From positions 85,851-149,850 of the forward strand of contig CANLTZ010000012.1 in assembly GCA_947494145.1 (NCBI GenBank): a stretch of DNA of 64,000 nt, read 5' to 3'. Of the stretch, positions 50,936 through 60,184 are shown in pieces. How positions within the stretch are numbered: the first letter of the stretch is position 1; the number at the start of each line of letters is the position of its first letter. Position numbers and translations under genes: made by a program. Under the pieces are notes generated by a model. The model was not told the DNA's origin and did no database searches. It saw only the letters and a program-made list of their open reading frames with translations. This DNA comes from an uncultured Jannaschia sp. Its GTDB lineage: Bacteria; Pseudomonadota; Alphaproteobacteria; Rhodobacterales; Rhodobacteraceae.

Positions 50936-51334
50936 CTATCCCTGAGCTCGTGTCGGCCTAGCGTCGTCGCCATCATCTGCCAGTCGGTTCGGGCGACCCC
51001 CTCGGCACCAGTTCACTTGCCCTTTCATAATCCAGAAATGACACCCGCACTCATTCTTTTGGTGAATTGAAGGATGAACTGTCGGCCGTGACCAAAAATC
51101 TTCTTCAACGCCCCACCGAGGGCGTTGGTTGGGATTCAGGGAAAGACTGATGACCTCCCCACAGCCACCTGGACATTTAAGGCAGGCCCATTTCCTGATG
51201 TTACCGCTTTCGACAACGGCAAGCGACTCCGGCAAGACAGTTGACGGCTTTGGCAAGGAAGATGTCTTGGTCGTCAGGAAATCAAAAGGCAGCAGACGCA
51301 ATCTGCGAAGAAGATGAGCGATTGTCTTTTTCAT
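50936..51334 (-). CDS. DUF6527-family zinc-binding protein
   Basis: A 132-residue protein matching the DUF6527 pattern: KWACLKCPGGCGEVISLSL, PRWGVEEDF, VHPSI, CGCHFWI and a final WC. The Cys pairs suggest one or two zinc sites. DUF6527 is known as a small partner of bacterial E1/E2/JAB/multi-ubiquitin operons; its role is not established. The ATG is one base after the JAB-E1 stop. Confidence 0.8.
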   Translation of the reverse strand: MKKTIAHLLRRLRLLPFDFLTTKTSSLPKPSTVLPESLAVVESGNIRKWACLKCPGGCGEVISLSLNPNQRPRWGVEEDFWSRPTVHPSIHQKNECGCHFWIMKGQVNWCRGGRPNRLADDGDDARPTRAQG

Positions 51335-51335
51335 A

Positions 51336-52730
51336 TCAGGTCACCATGTCCAAAAAAGGCTGCACATCCGCGCGGCCGAGGGTCGCTGGCTCATCGCAAC
51401 AGGGACAGCCTGGGTGAGATTCCACATTCGGCTTCCGCTCATCGCGCGCGTGGAAGCGCCGCATGCGCGTCGGCACCATGCCGGATCCTCCAGCGAGCCC
51501 AGTCACGCCCGCCAGCCATTCATTGACCGCCATTGTCGCCGCTTCGGTCGTGAAGGTGACTACCGCAGGGGATGGATCGCCCTCGCCGAGGACATAGGCT
51601 TCCTCTTTCAGTCGGTGGTAAGCATCGGGATCATCTCGCCGCAGGGCTTCTTCACGCGCCCGCCCCGGATCGACATAACCACCACACAACAGGCAGGGAT
51701 GGCCGGGTACCAGTATTGAAACTCGTGCAAAGAGATCATACGCCGTTTCTGCGCGCCGCTGCATGGCGAGCCCGACGTCTATGACCGGAATACCGTAGAA
51801 GCGGGCAAAGCGGTTCAGAAACAGACGGCCGGCATGGTCATCCGTACAGCAGAAAATCACGTCACAGGCCTTGAGCGCGTCCCATGTTGAAGGGTGTCCC
51901 GCCCAAGCATCCATCGTCACCAGCGTCATGCCGAGACCCGATTCCTCGACGGTTCGGGTGTGAATCGTAGTCTTCGGCATTTTTTCATCAACATCTGAAC
52001 GCCGCGCACCGTGCAGGCGGTTGAGATTGGTCTCGTCCACGATGTCTCTGTCGAATTGGACGGCCTGTTGGACCCCGAGCCGCAACAATAACGGCAGAAG
52101 AGCACTTCCCGTAGCGCCGCCGCCGGCGATTCCACACCGAAAACCTGACACTTGCCGCGATGCCTCTTCTCCAAAAAGCCTGACTTGGCGATCCAGATAG
52201 TCCGCCGGCGTCCCGCTGAGACCGGAAATGCGCAGCCGTGGCCCAGAATGAAGAATGCGTGGAATAGCGACGGCTTTTTCCGTGTCTGTCCAGAGGCGTG
52301 CTGCGATGTCGCCATTCTTCGCGATGACAATGCTGACGAGACCGGGCACACCCTTCAGCAGGGCGGTCCGCGCGAGCTCGGCTTCGTTCCGATCGTCCTG
52401 ATCGGAAAACTTGGCCTTGCCCTTCGGATGCGTGTGAACAAGGGCTGGAACAAAACCACCAATCTTCGCTTCACCCAGTAGGCGCATGAAACCGTCGGTC
52501 TGCCACGTGATGTGCCTGCCAGACGCTGAGATCAAATCGGCTTCGCCGATCGGATCAAAGCGATGAGACACCAGACGTCGCCGTGGTTGGCCTGTCCAAG
52601 GATCAGCGTCTATATCGGCAATGCCAAACTGCATGTACGCCGAGCGTTCTTCTCCGGCCCCTTGCGTCAGCAGGGACCGGATTTTTGCCTCGTGGGGGTC
52701 CAAAAAGATGATATCCAGAGCAGCCATCAT
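51336..52730 (-). CDS. JAB deubiquitinase fused to ThiF/E1-like adenylyltransferase
   Basis: A 464-residue fusion. Residues about 1-160 are a JAB/JAMM peptidase: a Glu in GEERS near 27, HTHP (H99, H101), S109 and D112. Residues about 190-440 are a ThiF/E1 domain with AGGGATGSALLPLLLRLGV near 202-220, the acidic VQFDRDIVDE and NLNR, then a CLLCGG and later CPCC that may bind zinc. The protein should adenylate and activate the Ub-like domain and remove it again. Start overlaps the previous stop as ATGA. Confidence 0.92.
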   Translation of the reverse strand: MMAALDIIFLDPHEAKIRSLLTQGAGEERSAYMQFGIADIDADPWTGQPRRRLVSHRFDPIGEADLISASGRHITWQTDGFMRLLGEAKIGGFVPALVHTHPKGKAKFSDQDDRNEAELARTALLKGVPGLVSIVIAKNGDIAARLWTDTEKAVAIPRILHSGPRLRISGLSGTPADYLDRQVRLFGEEASRQVSGFRCGIAGGGATGSALLPLLLRLGVQQAVQFDRDIVDETNLNRLHGARRSDVDEKMPKTTIHTRTVEESGLGMTLVTMDAWAGHPSTWDALKACDVIFCCTDDHAGRLFLNRFARFYGIPVIDVGLAMQRRAETAYDLFARVSILVPGHPCLLCGGYVDPGRAREEALRRDDPDAYHRLKEEAYVLGEGDPSPAVVTFTTEAATMAVNEWLAGVTGLAGGSGMVPTRMRRFHARDERKPNVESHPGCPCCDEPATLGRADVQPFLDMVT

Positions 52731-53581
52731 GCCCGTGCCCCCGCCAAGGCCGTCTGCACCCGGGCGACCATGGTCTGAAGGCCGTCGACACCTGGGCGCC
52801 AGGCATTGTTGTGCCGCGACCAGCGCTGCCATACGCGTCCGCCAAAGCGGTGTTCTGCGGTGCAGGCCTTCGGAATCTGACCAGTGCCCGCAAGCACAAG
52901 CTTCGGTGAGACATAGAACATGTCGGGCGGACAGTCCGGATACCCCCTGGGCAACAAAATGAGGACGTCTGCTGTCTCACAGTTGAACTTGCCCGCCGGA
53001 AGCAGCAGATCCTTCAGGACGACGCCAGTGTGGCCATCTTCCGTCAGGACCTCAAACGTGTATCCGTGACCGGAAAGGTAGATCTGGTCCTTCGACGGAA
53101 GGGCGTCCCCTTCCGTCGTCGTGTCAATCAGCGATACGAACCGCTCAACGTCGGCATTGGCCAGATTGATCACGTCCGTATCAGTGATTTTCTTATCGTG
53201 CTGACCGGGAATTTCCTGCCACAGATTATAGTTGGCAGGCAGCTTGGCCAGCTTGCGCAACACGAAGCCGCTGACGCAGGCATGCGGCCATTCCAGGTCA
53301 GCGTCGTCGATCTTGAACTTGAAGCTGCGATCCGTGCGGGCAACGAGTACCTTCTCGGCACCGCGATCGCGCAGGTCATAGCTTTCGTCAAGGCGGATGT
53401 CTTCAAAGTCACCGTTGGGCAACATCGCGATCGCGACATGCTCATCGACGGGGTGCCCGCCCGCGGCCTCGATCAACTGACGACCCAAGACCTTAGGGTC
53501 GTCGAAGACATGTTTCTTGAAGTTGAGGTCCTCATCGGCGATGAGGACGCGGAAGCGAGGATCATTTCCTTGCGATTTCAT
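52727..53581 (-). CDS. Two ubiquitin-like domains fused to an E2-like domain
   Basis: A 284-residue polyprotein-like gene. Residues about 9-82 and 85-153 are two beta-grasp Ub-like (multiubiquitin) domains, the second ending DVERF. Residues about 160-280 match the prokaryotic E2 family E pattern, with LILLPRGYPDCPPDMFYVSP and RVWQRWSRHNNAWRPGVDGL. Candidate catalytic Cys are C201, C217 and C240; which one, if any, is used is not resolved. No C-terminal di-Gly is visible. Start MKSQ follows AAGGACG. Confidence 0.88.
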   Translation of the reverse strand: MKSQGNDPRFRVLIADEDLNFKKHVFDDPKVLGRQLIEAAGGHPVDEHVAIAMLPNGDFEDIRLDESYDLRDRGAEKVLVARTDRSFKFKIDDADLEWPHACVSGFVLRKLAKLPANYNLWQEIPGQHDKKITDTDVINLANADVERFVSLIDTTTEGDALPSKDQIYLSGHGYTFEVLTEDGHTGVVLKDLLLPAGKFNCETADVLILLPRGYPDCPPDMFYVSPKLVLAGTGQIPKACTAEHRFGGRVWQRWSRHNNAWRPGVDGLQTMVARVQTALAGARA

Positions 53582-53650
53582 GGTTTTCGTCCTTATGCAG
53601 TTACAGGCGGCAGACACCATGTCTGCGCCTTCACAAGGACAATCGCGGCG

Positions 53651-56600
53651 TCAGGAAGAAACCGGTAAGCCGGAACCGATCTTTTTTCTGAGCGTGCCGG
53701 CGGGCGGTGAATTACAGAGGAAAAAATAGGGGCAACGCGCGCACCGATCGCTGCGATTGGGTGGAAACCGCCCCTCGACGATCGCGATCGCGGCATCTGC
53801 GATCTTCTTTTTTCTCGAACCCAATTGGCGATCTGACATCTTCAGAAAATCACGCTCGCCGCCGGTCAGATAAACAAATTCCGCCTCACCACGTCCGTCC
53901 GCCGCAATCTGAAATGCCGCCGCGTCAAGGGCAGTGACGGCAGTGCTGGTTTTGCGCCCCGTGCGGATACGCCGGAATACGGTCGAGCGTCCGGTATCGA
54001 TCTCTTCATGTGCTGTTACCACGATCTCGGCATCGTCGAACCGCAGTGAAAGCGATTTTGGCGCGCGTCGAGTTTCACCCTGCCGCATCTGGACGAAGAA
54101 CTGCAGCAAGTCTTCCGATATCTGCCGGTACTCCTCGGCATAGCCGTGATCAGTCGGTCCGTGTGCGGCCCAGGCCGCGTCGACGATCGTTCGCAGTTCA
54201 GCTTCAGTCGGCACATCGTTGAGGCGACCGGTCAGTTCATCAACCACGGCTTGAACCGCGTTGTGCATACGCATGGGAGCGGACTCCATGCGCCGACCGC
54301 CGACTTGCAGCACATGTGCAAAGAAGAACCGCCGGGGGCATTTGTCGTAGGTGGCGAGTTGAGATGGGGAAATACGGGCTATCCCATCAAGCTCCAACAT
54401 AAAGCGTTCAACTTCCGCAGCAGCATCTGTGACTGGAGCAATCGGCTGCGGTTGTGAGAGCTGACCGGAAATATCGTCGACAAAGCTGGATCGGCTTTGT
54501 CGATGACCGTTGGATTTCTTGTTTGGCGCATAAAGTGTAAGCCGCTCTTCCGCCCGAGACAAAGCGACAAAATACAGGCATCGTTGTTCTTCATCATGGC
54601 CGGCCTTTATCGCCTCGCTTCCGCGAAACGGCGCGCCCTCGATCATCCCGTCCGGCGGCGCAAGGTTCCGGCTTTGATTGGCAGATCGAGGAATGGAGCC
54701 GCTCGTCAATGATGGCAGGTGAAGGGCCTTGAATTCCAGCCCCTTGCTTCCGTGAATGGTCATCAGGCGCACGGCGTCGATGCTCTGAGCCGCACTTGGA
54801 AGATCGCGTAAATCTCGCTCATCCGACAGGATGACGAGACGCCGAATATGCTCAAGCAGATCGCGGATCGGGTATCCGGATTTTTCCGGCAAAGCAGACC
54901 GCAAGAAGTTTTGGAACTGCCAGAGCGCAAGTGCGGGGTTGGCATTCCCTGATCGTGCCGAGGTAGCGATGTCCGCAGCCAGCCGCGTCCGATCGAGGTA
55001 AATACTTGTAATGACCTGCCACGCACTTGCCGTCGGTTCGATTCCGTCAAATGCGTCGATGAGTGCTTTGACAGCCGCTTGGCCGTGATCGGTCAGCTCG
55101 GGCACCGAGGGCAGAATCGTCCGCCAGTCGAGAGGAAGGGGTTTCTTTATGTCGCGGATTGCCTCTATGGCGCGGCTGATGTCCTCGATGGGCATCTGGA
55201 AGGGTGGCAAGGCGGCAATACAGGTCAGGCCCATGGCCCGGGGATCAACCACGAGCGACAAAAGTGACAAAGCTTCCTTGATCTCCGGTCGGTCGAACAA
55301 AGGCCCAAGGAACAAAACCGGTATGCCACGAGCCTCCAAGCCTGAGGCAATCTCTGCCAATCGCGCATTTCCCTTACAAATGACCGCCTGATCTCGAAAC
55401 GAGATTGTGTCGGCGCAAGCGGACCTTATTCGGGCGGCAATCTCGTCGATCTCATGATCTTTCGATTCAACCGAAACGAACGATGGTTCTACACCATTCT
55501 TTCCATTAAATGCCTCCGCCTCAAAATCTGCAGCTTCCATCCGTGTCTTGGCAAACTGGGCAAACGTGTCGCATATTTCCTGAGACGACCGATAGTTCGT
55601 GCTCAGCTGCAGGGACGTTCCGCCTGGAAAGTCTTCAGTTTCGAACCGGTCTATATTGTAAGAGGAGGCACCGCGGAACCGGTAGATGGACTGCTTTGCA
55701 TCGCCCACGACCCAGAGGTTTCCGCCATCCGGTTTCATGGCGCGCAGGAGCCTTACACTAGCACGGTTCACATCCTGATATTCGTCTACAAGGACGTGTT
55801 CATATCGCTCTTGCAACTCAGCTCGCACCGCCTCGTCGGTTTCGACCAACGCAGTTGGACGGGCAACAAGATCACCAAAATCGACGGCTCCACGGTCCGA
55901 TTTCAGTTGCTCATAGAGATCATACACCGAAGCGATCTCGAGACATTTCTCGGCCGCCAGCTGGTCTTCTTCAGTGGCTGCCCTATCAGCCATGTCTTGT
56001 GCAAGTGCACGGTAGCGATGCTGATCGACTACTTCGTCTTTTGCGCGTGAGATAGCCGACAAGATAGATCGTAAGTTATCGGTCGGATCCCACAGATCAT
56101 TGAAATGTGTTAGCCGCAGGCGCGGAAACTCATCCTCAAGAAGCGCGATGGCTTCGGTCGCATCGATCAACCGCGGATCCTGCGGCAACTCTGCGCGATC
56201 GTGAAACCGGCGCAACAGATCGAGCCCGAAGGAGTGAAAGGTCCCAATCCATGCGGACCCGGCCGCTTCTGGCCAGGCCATCATCGCGCGATCCGTCATT
56301 TCGCCGGCAGCTTTGTTGGAGAAGGTCAGAAGCAGAATACTTTCCGGGTCGACACTACGGTCCCTGAGAACCGATAACCTTCCGACGAGTGTCTGCGTCT
56401 TACCGGTTCCCGGCCCAGCCTTCAAAAGCAGGGCCTTTCCATCGTGCTCTGCCGCGCGCTTTTGCTCATCATTTAGCGGCTTGGGCGCCGACGCTTTTTG
56501 TTCTTCGGGTTCGACGGGCGGCAACAGTAATGCGTCGAAAAGTTGAACAGCGACCATCGGGTAGGGCGCTCCAAGCCGGTCGGCAATGTCCTTTGCACTC

Positions 56601-57064
56601 AGGCCCTCATCGACATGCCAGAACCAGGCCAAGCTACGCGGAAACAGAAATTCCCGCGCAAACAAATCCATTTGGACCTCTTGGCGGGCGCGATTGCTGT
56701 AGTCGACGACACGGTCGGCGCCGCCCGATGAGGGATCCGCAGAGCGCGCAGGATCGATTTCCAACGTTGGTGGAATTTCGACTTCACCGCCAAATTCATC
56801 GTGACCGATCTCATGGGCGACCAAAAAGGCGTCGAGAAACGCGTTTCCAGTGTCCTCGTGCAATATTGTTGCGGACGCCTTCTGGAGAATGGCGCGGCCA
56901 CCTTTGAGCTGTGGATGTCCCGCGGGTCGTTTGCCGACCTCGAGATCGCGAGCTTTCGCTTCCCGCAGGGCGAACTGATAAGGCTGGGTCGGATCGCCAC
57001 CTTTTTCGATGCGCTGCGCATGAAGATCAGCTGCGCGTGCCCGTATGACCTCAATCCGATCCAT
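53651..57064 (-). CDS. ImmA/IrrE peptidase-UvrD helicase-Fe-S nuclease fusion
   Basis: A 1137-residue protein. The N-terminus is an ImmA/IrrE zinc peptidase (HEIGH at 84-88, third ligand in [12 protein letters not shown]). A UvrD/AddA-type helicase follows (Walker [10 protein letters not shown] near 217-223; [24 protein letters not shown]). The C-terminus has an AddB/Cas4-like nuclease with [10 protein letters not shown] and [11 protein letters not shown] as four cluster Cys; the usual catalytic D-x-K appears as FRRIRTG, so nuclease activity may be lost. ATG at 57064 overlaps the HTH gene by 14 bp. It could link damage/phage DNA processing to proteolytic derepression. Confidence 0.9.
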   Translation of the reverse strand: MDRIEVIRARAADLHAQRIEKGGDPTQPYQFALREAKARDLEVGKRPAGHPQLKGGRAILQKASATILHEDTGNAFLDAFLVAHEIGHDEFGGEVEIPPTLEIDPARSADPSSGGADRVVDYSNRARQEVQMDLFAREFLFPRSLAWFWHVDEGLSAKDIADRLGAPYPMVAVQLFDALLLPPVEPEEQKASAPKPLNDEQKRAAEHDGKALLLKAGPGTGKTQTLVGRLSVLRDRSVDPESILLLTFSNKAAGEMTDRAMMAWPEAAGSAWIGTFHSFGLDLLRRFHDRAELPQDPRLIDATEAIALLEDEFPRLRLTHFNDLWDPTDNLRSILSAISRAKDEVVDQHRYRALAQDMADRAATEEDQLAAEKCLEIASVYDLYEQLKSDRGAVDFGDLVARPTALVETDEAVRAELQERYEHVLVDEYQDVNRASVRLLRAMKPDGGNLWVVGDAKQSIYRFRGASSYNIDRFETEDFPGGTSLQLSTNYRSSQEICDTFAQFAKTRMEAADFEAEAFNGKNGVEPSFVSVESKDHEIDEIAARIRSACADTISFRDQAVICKGNARLAEIASGLEARGIPVLFLGPLFDRPEIKEALSLLSLVVDPRAMGLTCIAALPPFQMPIEDISRAIEAIRDIKKPLPLDWRTILPSVPELTDHGQAAVKALIDAFDGIEPTASAWQVITSIYLDRTRLAADIATSARSGNANPALALWQFQNFLRSALPEKSGYPIRDLLEHIRRLVILSDERDLRDLPSAAQSIDAVRLMTIHGSKGLEFKALHLPSLTSGSIPRSANQSRNLAPPDGMIEGAPFRGSEAIKAGHDEEQRCLYFVALSRAEERLTLYAPNKKSNGHRQSRSSFVDDISGQLSQPQPIAPVTDAAAEVERFMLELDGIARISPSQLATYDKCPRRFFFAHVLQVGGRRMESAPMRMHNAVQAVVDELTGRLNDVPTEAELRTIVDAAWAAHGPTDHGYAEEYRQISEDLLQFFVQMRQGETRRAPKSLSLRFDDAEIVVTAHEEIDTGRSTVFRRIRTGRKTSTAVTALDAAAFQIAADGRGEAEFVYLTGGERDFLKMSDRQLGSRKKKIADAAIAIVEGRFPPNRSDRCARCPYFFLCNSPPAGTLRKKIGSGLPVSS

Positions 57065-57599
57065 CACCTGCAAGCAACGCCTGCAACGCGCGTTGCTCCT
57101 CCTCACTGAGATTGGCTTGAGCAACATAGTCGGCAAATTCGATTGGAGTCTCGCCGCCCGGTTTGACGTCGGACTTCATTGAAACGGGTTGTCCGTCCCC
57201 TTGTTGCATTCCATTGATCACATCCTGGATGTGCACATCTAGCTTTCTCGCGAGTGTCTTCAGCAATCCCGTGGGCATTGAGGCTAAATGCACAACGCCT
57301 GCATTCAGACCAGTGAAGAAAGCTCTTGGAAGGCCGAGTTCGCGTGCGAAATCTTTTACGCCACTGCCGAACAGGGATTGCCGGACATGTTGGACACGTA
57401 GTGTCTCGGCGTTCATCGCCTTGGTTTCAAGCGGTAGACTGGCCTCTGTTGCCTCAAGGTCGGTCATCGATAGCTCATTGAAGAGCGCCAGGAGGTCTTG
57501 AGCGTATTCGGGATAGCGTTGAAGGTATGCCTTCAACACCGAAGGCGACAGTTCCTCCTCCACCGTGAAATCGCTGAGAACGTCATCTCTATTCGCCAT
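57051..57599 (-). CDS. HTH-like regulator or antirepressor partner of the ImmA/IrrE protein
   Basis: A 182-residue protein with an acidic N-terminus and a possible HTH in [19 protein letters not shown]. No family is assigned with certainty. It sits between a sigma-like gene (11-bp overlap) and the ImmA/IrrE fusion, the position where ImmA/IrrE substrates (XRE-type repressors) normally occur, so it is a plausible protease target. Confidence 0.6.
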   Translation of the reverse strand: MANRDDVLSDFTVEEELSPSVLKAYLQRYPEYAQDLLALFNELSMTDLEATEASLPLETKAMNAETLRVQHVRQSLFGSGVKDFARELGLPRAFFTGLNAGVVHLASMPTGLLKTLARKLDVHIQDVINGMQQGDGQPVSMKSDVKPGGETPIEFADYVAQANLSEEEQRALQALLAGDGSD

Positions 57600-58392
57600 T
57601 TTCGACCTCCAACATCAGCGCCTGCCTGATCTTCTCGATGGCACGGTCCCGGCGATTACGAACGGTCTTCTCGACACAGCCAAGGAGCTCCGTCATCGAC
57701 GGTTCGCCATCTTTCGTTGTCTCAATCGGAATGTCAGCAAGCATCAAATCAATCACCTCTCGTTCGACTGTCGGTAGAGCGTCAATCGCGCGGCGCAGGT
57801 GAATCCGGTAATCGAAATCTTCCTCGTCTGTGAGCCCGTGCTTCCTATATCGATCGAGCGCGGCTTCAACGACGGCACGAACATCTCCGGAGACAGGGTC
57901 TTGCAGGTCTTCGTTTGCATTGTTTTTGCGGTTCACCTTGCGCAGTTTGGTGATGTGAGCCGACCTGACGGCCTTATCGAATACGACCTCGTAGATATCG
58001 AGCTGCTCGTCGTAGTCTTCCCGGTCCGTGAATATGAGCTCGGTGACGTGGTCGACCGTGGCGTCGCGGATCTCTGCAAGAAGAGCATTTATGTGAATGG
58101 TTTCGCCAACATGTTTGTCTGGGCGTGGACATGCAGCTTCAACCCGATCGCGTAGGATATTGTAGAGGTCGACGAACCGTCCGTCCGAGTTGTCAGACTT
58201 CGTGCGGCGCAAATGGCAGACAAGGACTTCTGACGGCACATAATCACTGTGTCGGCGATCCCGTATCGACGCCCGCTCAAGCAGATCCTCGAAAGGCCAT
58301 TGCAGGCTTTTCTTGATGAATTCAGTTATCAACGGTCGACGTGTGTAAATCTCGCCGCTGGTTTTGCGTTTTCGCAGTGGTTCGATGTCCAT
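57589..58392 (-). CDS. Sigma-70-like protein
   Basis: A 267-residue protein with a C-terminal region-4-like part: RRAIDALPTVEREVIDLML and CVEKTVRNRRDRAIEKIRQAL. Region 2 is not obvious in the long N-terminal part, so it could be an atypical sigma or a DNA-binding regulator. It is the first gene of the seven-gene operon; the divergent 132-bp gap should hold its promoter. Confidence 0.7.
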   Translation of the reverse strand: MDIEPLRKRKTSGEIYTRRPLITEFIKKSLQWPFEDLLERASIRDRRHSDYVPSEVLVCHLRRTKSDNSDGRFVDLYNILRDRVEAACPRPDKHVGETIHINALLAEIRDATVDHVTELIFTDREDYDEQLDIYEVVFDKAVRSAHITKLRKVNRKNNANEDLQDPVSGDVRAVVEAALDRYRKHGLTDEEDFDYRIHLRRAIDALPTVEREVIDLMLADIPIETTKDGEPSMTELLGCVEKTVRNRRDRAIEKIRQALMLEVENGE

Positions 58393-58480
58393 ATCGCGCC
58401 GATAATCGCCTCAAATCAATTTGTTGCTTGGTCTTCTAACGCCTTCTTTCGTGCGCACATGAACTTCTTTCTAACTTGCA

Positions 58481-58514
58481 TACTGTCAGAAAACAAGCTA
58501 TATATCTGACAGTA
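58481..58514. promoter_or_regulatory. Inverted repeat in divergent promoter (candidate AbiEi operator)
   Basis: TACTGTCAGA (58481-58490) and TCTGACAGTA (58505-58514) are perfect 10-bp arms 14 bp apart, immediately before the ribosome site of the AbiEi-like gene. AbiEi antitoxins bind inverted repeats at their own promoter, so this is the probable autoregulatory operator. Confidence 0.75.
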
Positions 58515-58524
58515 GGAGCACACC

Positions 58525-59130
58525 ATGACCACCACATCACAAGCGATCAAGGCCTATGCAGAAGCTTTGCCGGAAGGGGCGACCCTGTCGGCGAAGGAGT
58601 TGTTGCATCTCGGCGAGCGGGCGGCCGTCGACCAGGCGCTGTCGCGGCTGGTTAAGCGCGGCGAGCTTCTGCGCGTCCGGCGTGGTCTGTTCGCCCTGCC
58701 GGTCAAGACTCGCTTCGGCGAGCGTGCACCTTCGGCCAGCACAGTGGTTGAAAGTATCGCCAGTACGACCGGAGAGCGCGTGTCGATCAGCGGTGCTGCA
58801 GCCGCCAATATTCTTGGGCTGTCAACGCAGAACCCGGCGCGTCAGGTCTTCTGGACATCCGGTCCCAGTCGTCACTTGAAGCTGGGCGCCCAGGAGGTCG
58901 AACTCAAACACGTTCCCAGTTGGCAACTTCGCGCGCCAAACAGCCGGGCAGGCCACGCGTTTCGTGCGCTTGCCTACTTTGGCCAGTCGGAAGCTCGCGA
59001 GACCCTGAACAAGATAAAACCGAGTCTCAATGAAGAAGAGCGGAGCGAACTTTTCGGGTTGCGTGCCAATGCGCCGACCTGGATGGCGAAAGAACTGAGC
59101 GCCCTCGCAGTTCCTTCTCGCGCATCGTGA
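58525..59130 (+). CDS. AbiEi-like antitoxin (DUF6088)
   Basis: A 201-residue protein with an N-terminal winged helix (AKELLHLGERAAVDQALSRLVKRGELLRVRRGLFALP) typical of type IV antitoxins and DUF6088. It is followed by the nucleotidyltransferase toxin gene after 7 bp. It probably represses the operon through the 10-bp inverted repeat and counteracts the toxin. AGGAG precedes the ATG. Confidence 0.87.
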   Translation: MTTTSQAIKAYAEALPEGATLSAKELLHLGERAAVDQALSRLVKRGELLRVRRGLFALPVKTRFGERAPSASTVVESIASTTGERVSISGAAAANILGLSTQNPARQVFWTSGPSRHLKLGAQEVELKHVPSWQLRAPNSRAGHAFRALAYFGQSEARETLNKIKPSLNEEERSELFGLRANAPTWMAKELSALAVPSRAS

Positions 59131-59137
59131 GTTTGAG

Positions 59138-60184
59138 GTGACGGACTATTTTGGGCTCTCGTCTGCTGACAAAATCGATGCGCTAGAAACGGCCGCCTCC
59201 ATCCTGGGGCGGCCAGCCGATCTGCTTGAAAAAGATATCTGGGTCGTATGGGCACTCGACGCGCTGTTTGAGAGCTCAGTCGGAGATCACCTCGTCTTCA
59301 AAGGCGGAACATCGCTCTCAAAAGTATACCGCGCAATCGATCGGTTCTCCGAAGATGTCGATCTCACCTATGACATCAGGCAAATCATTCCCGACCTGAT
59401 TGATGACCCAGGCAGTCCCTATCCGCCGAGCCGCTCACAAGCCAGAAAATGGACGGAAACCGTCAGGGCCCGTCTTTCGACGTGGGTCGATGCCGAACCC
59501 CTTCAGATTCTGACTGACAGAATAAAAACGTCAGGCGTGGACGCGAATGCGGTCGTGAACGATGACAACATCGTCCTGGAGTACGAAGCGGTTCGCAGTG
59601 GAACAGGTTATGTCCGTCCCGCCGTGCTCTTGGAATTCGGTGCTCGCTCGACAGGTGAACCCGCAGAGCGCCATAGGGTTACCTGCGATGTTTCCGATGC
59701 GATCAACGATCTGCAGATGCCGATCGCCAATCCGCGCGTCATGCGCGCAGAACGTACCTTCTGGGAGAAAGCGACGGCCATCCATGCCTATTGCTTAAGG
59801 GGCGCTTTTCGCGGAGGCGACCGCTACGCTCGGCACTGGTACGATCTCGACTGCCTTAATCACACCAGCATAGCCTCAAATGCGATCCTTGATCGCGACC
59901 TCGCCGAGGATGTGGCGAAGCACAAGCAGCACTTCTTTCGGGAAAATGATCTCGACGGCAATGTCATCGATTACCAAGTAGCAGTGTCCGGAGCATTGTG
60001 CCTCATACCGTCCGGAGAAGCACTCGAAGCTCTGGCGCGCGACTACCGGCAAATGCTCGATGCCGGTCTCCTTCAATCGGATGCCGTTGACTTCGAAACT
60101 CTGATGGAACGGCTTTCAGACCTTCAGGATCGTGTCAACGAAGTGCAAACACCGGGTCGCGCGCGCCTCGTTGAAGGCCAATGA
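59138..60184 (+). CDS. AbiEii-like nucleotidyltransferase toxin
   Basis: A 348-residue MNT-fold protein. The signature is LVFKGGTSLSKVYRAIDRFSEDVDLTYD near residues 50-78, containing the GGTSLSK glycine/Ser motif and the D-x-D pair; HWYDLDCL and later helical parts match AbiEii. Such enzymes modify tRNA or other nucleic acids and cause growth arrest in phage-infected cells. Start is GTG at 59138. The third gene overlaps its stop (ATGA). Confidence 0.9.
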   Translation: MTDYFGLSSADKIDALETAASILGRPADLLEKDIWVVWALDALFESSVGDHLVFKGGTSLSKVYRAIDRFSEDVDLTYDIRQIIPDLIDDPGSPYPPSRSQARKWTETVRARLSTWVDAEPLQILTDRIKTSGVDANAVVNDDNIVLEYEAVRSGTGYVRPAVLLEFGARSTGEPAERHRVTCDVSDAINDLQMPIANPRVMRAERTFWEKATAIHAYCLRGAFRGGDRYARHWYDLDCLNHTSIASNAILDRDLAEDVAKHKQHFFRENDLDGNVIDYQVAVSGALCLIPSGEALEALARDYRQMLDAGLLQSDAVDFETLMERLSDLQDRVNEVQTPGRARLVEGQ

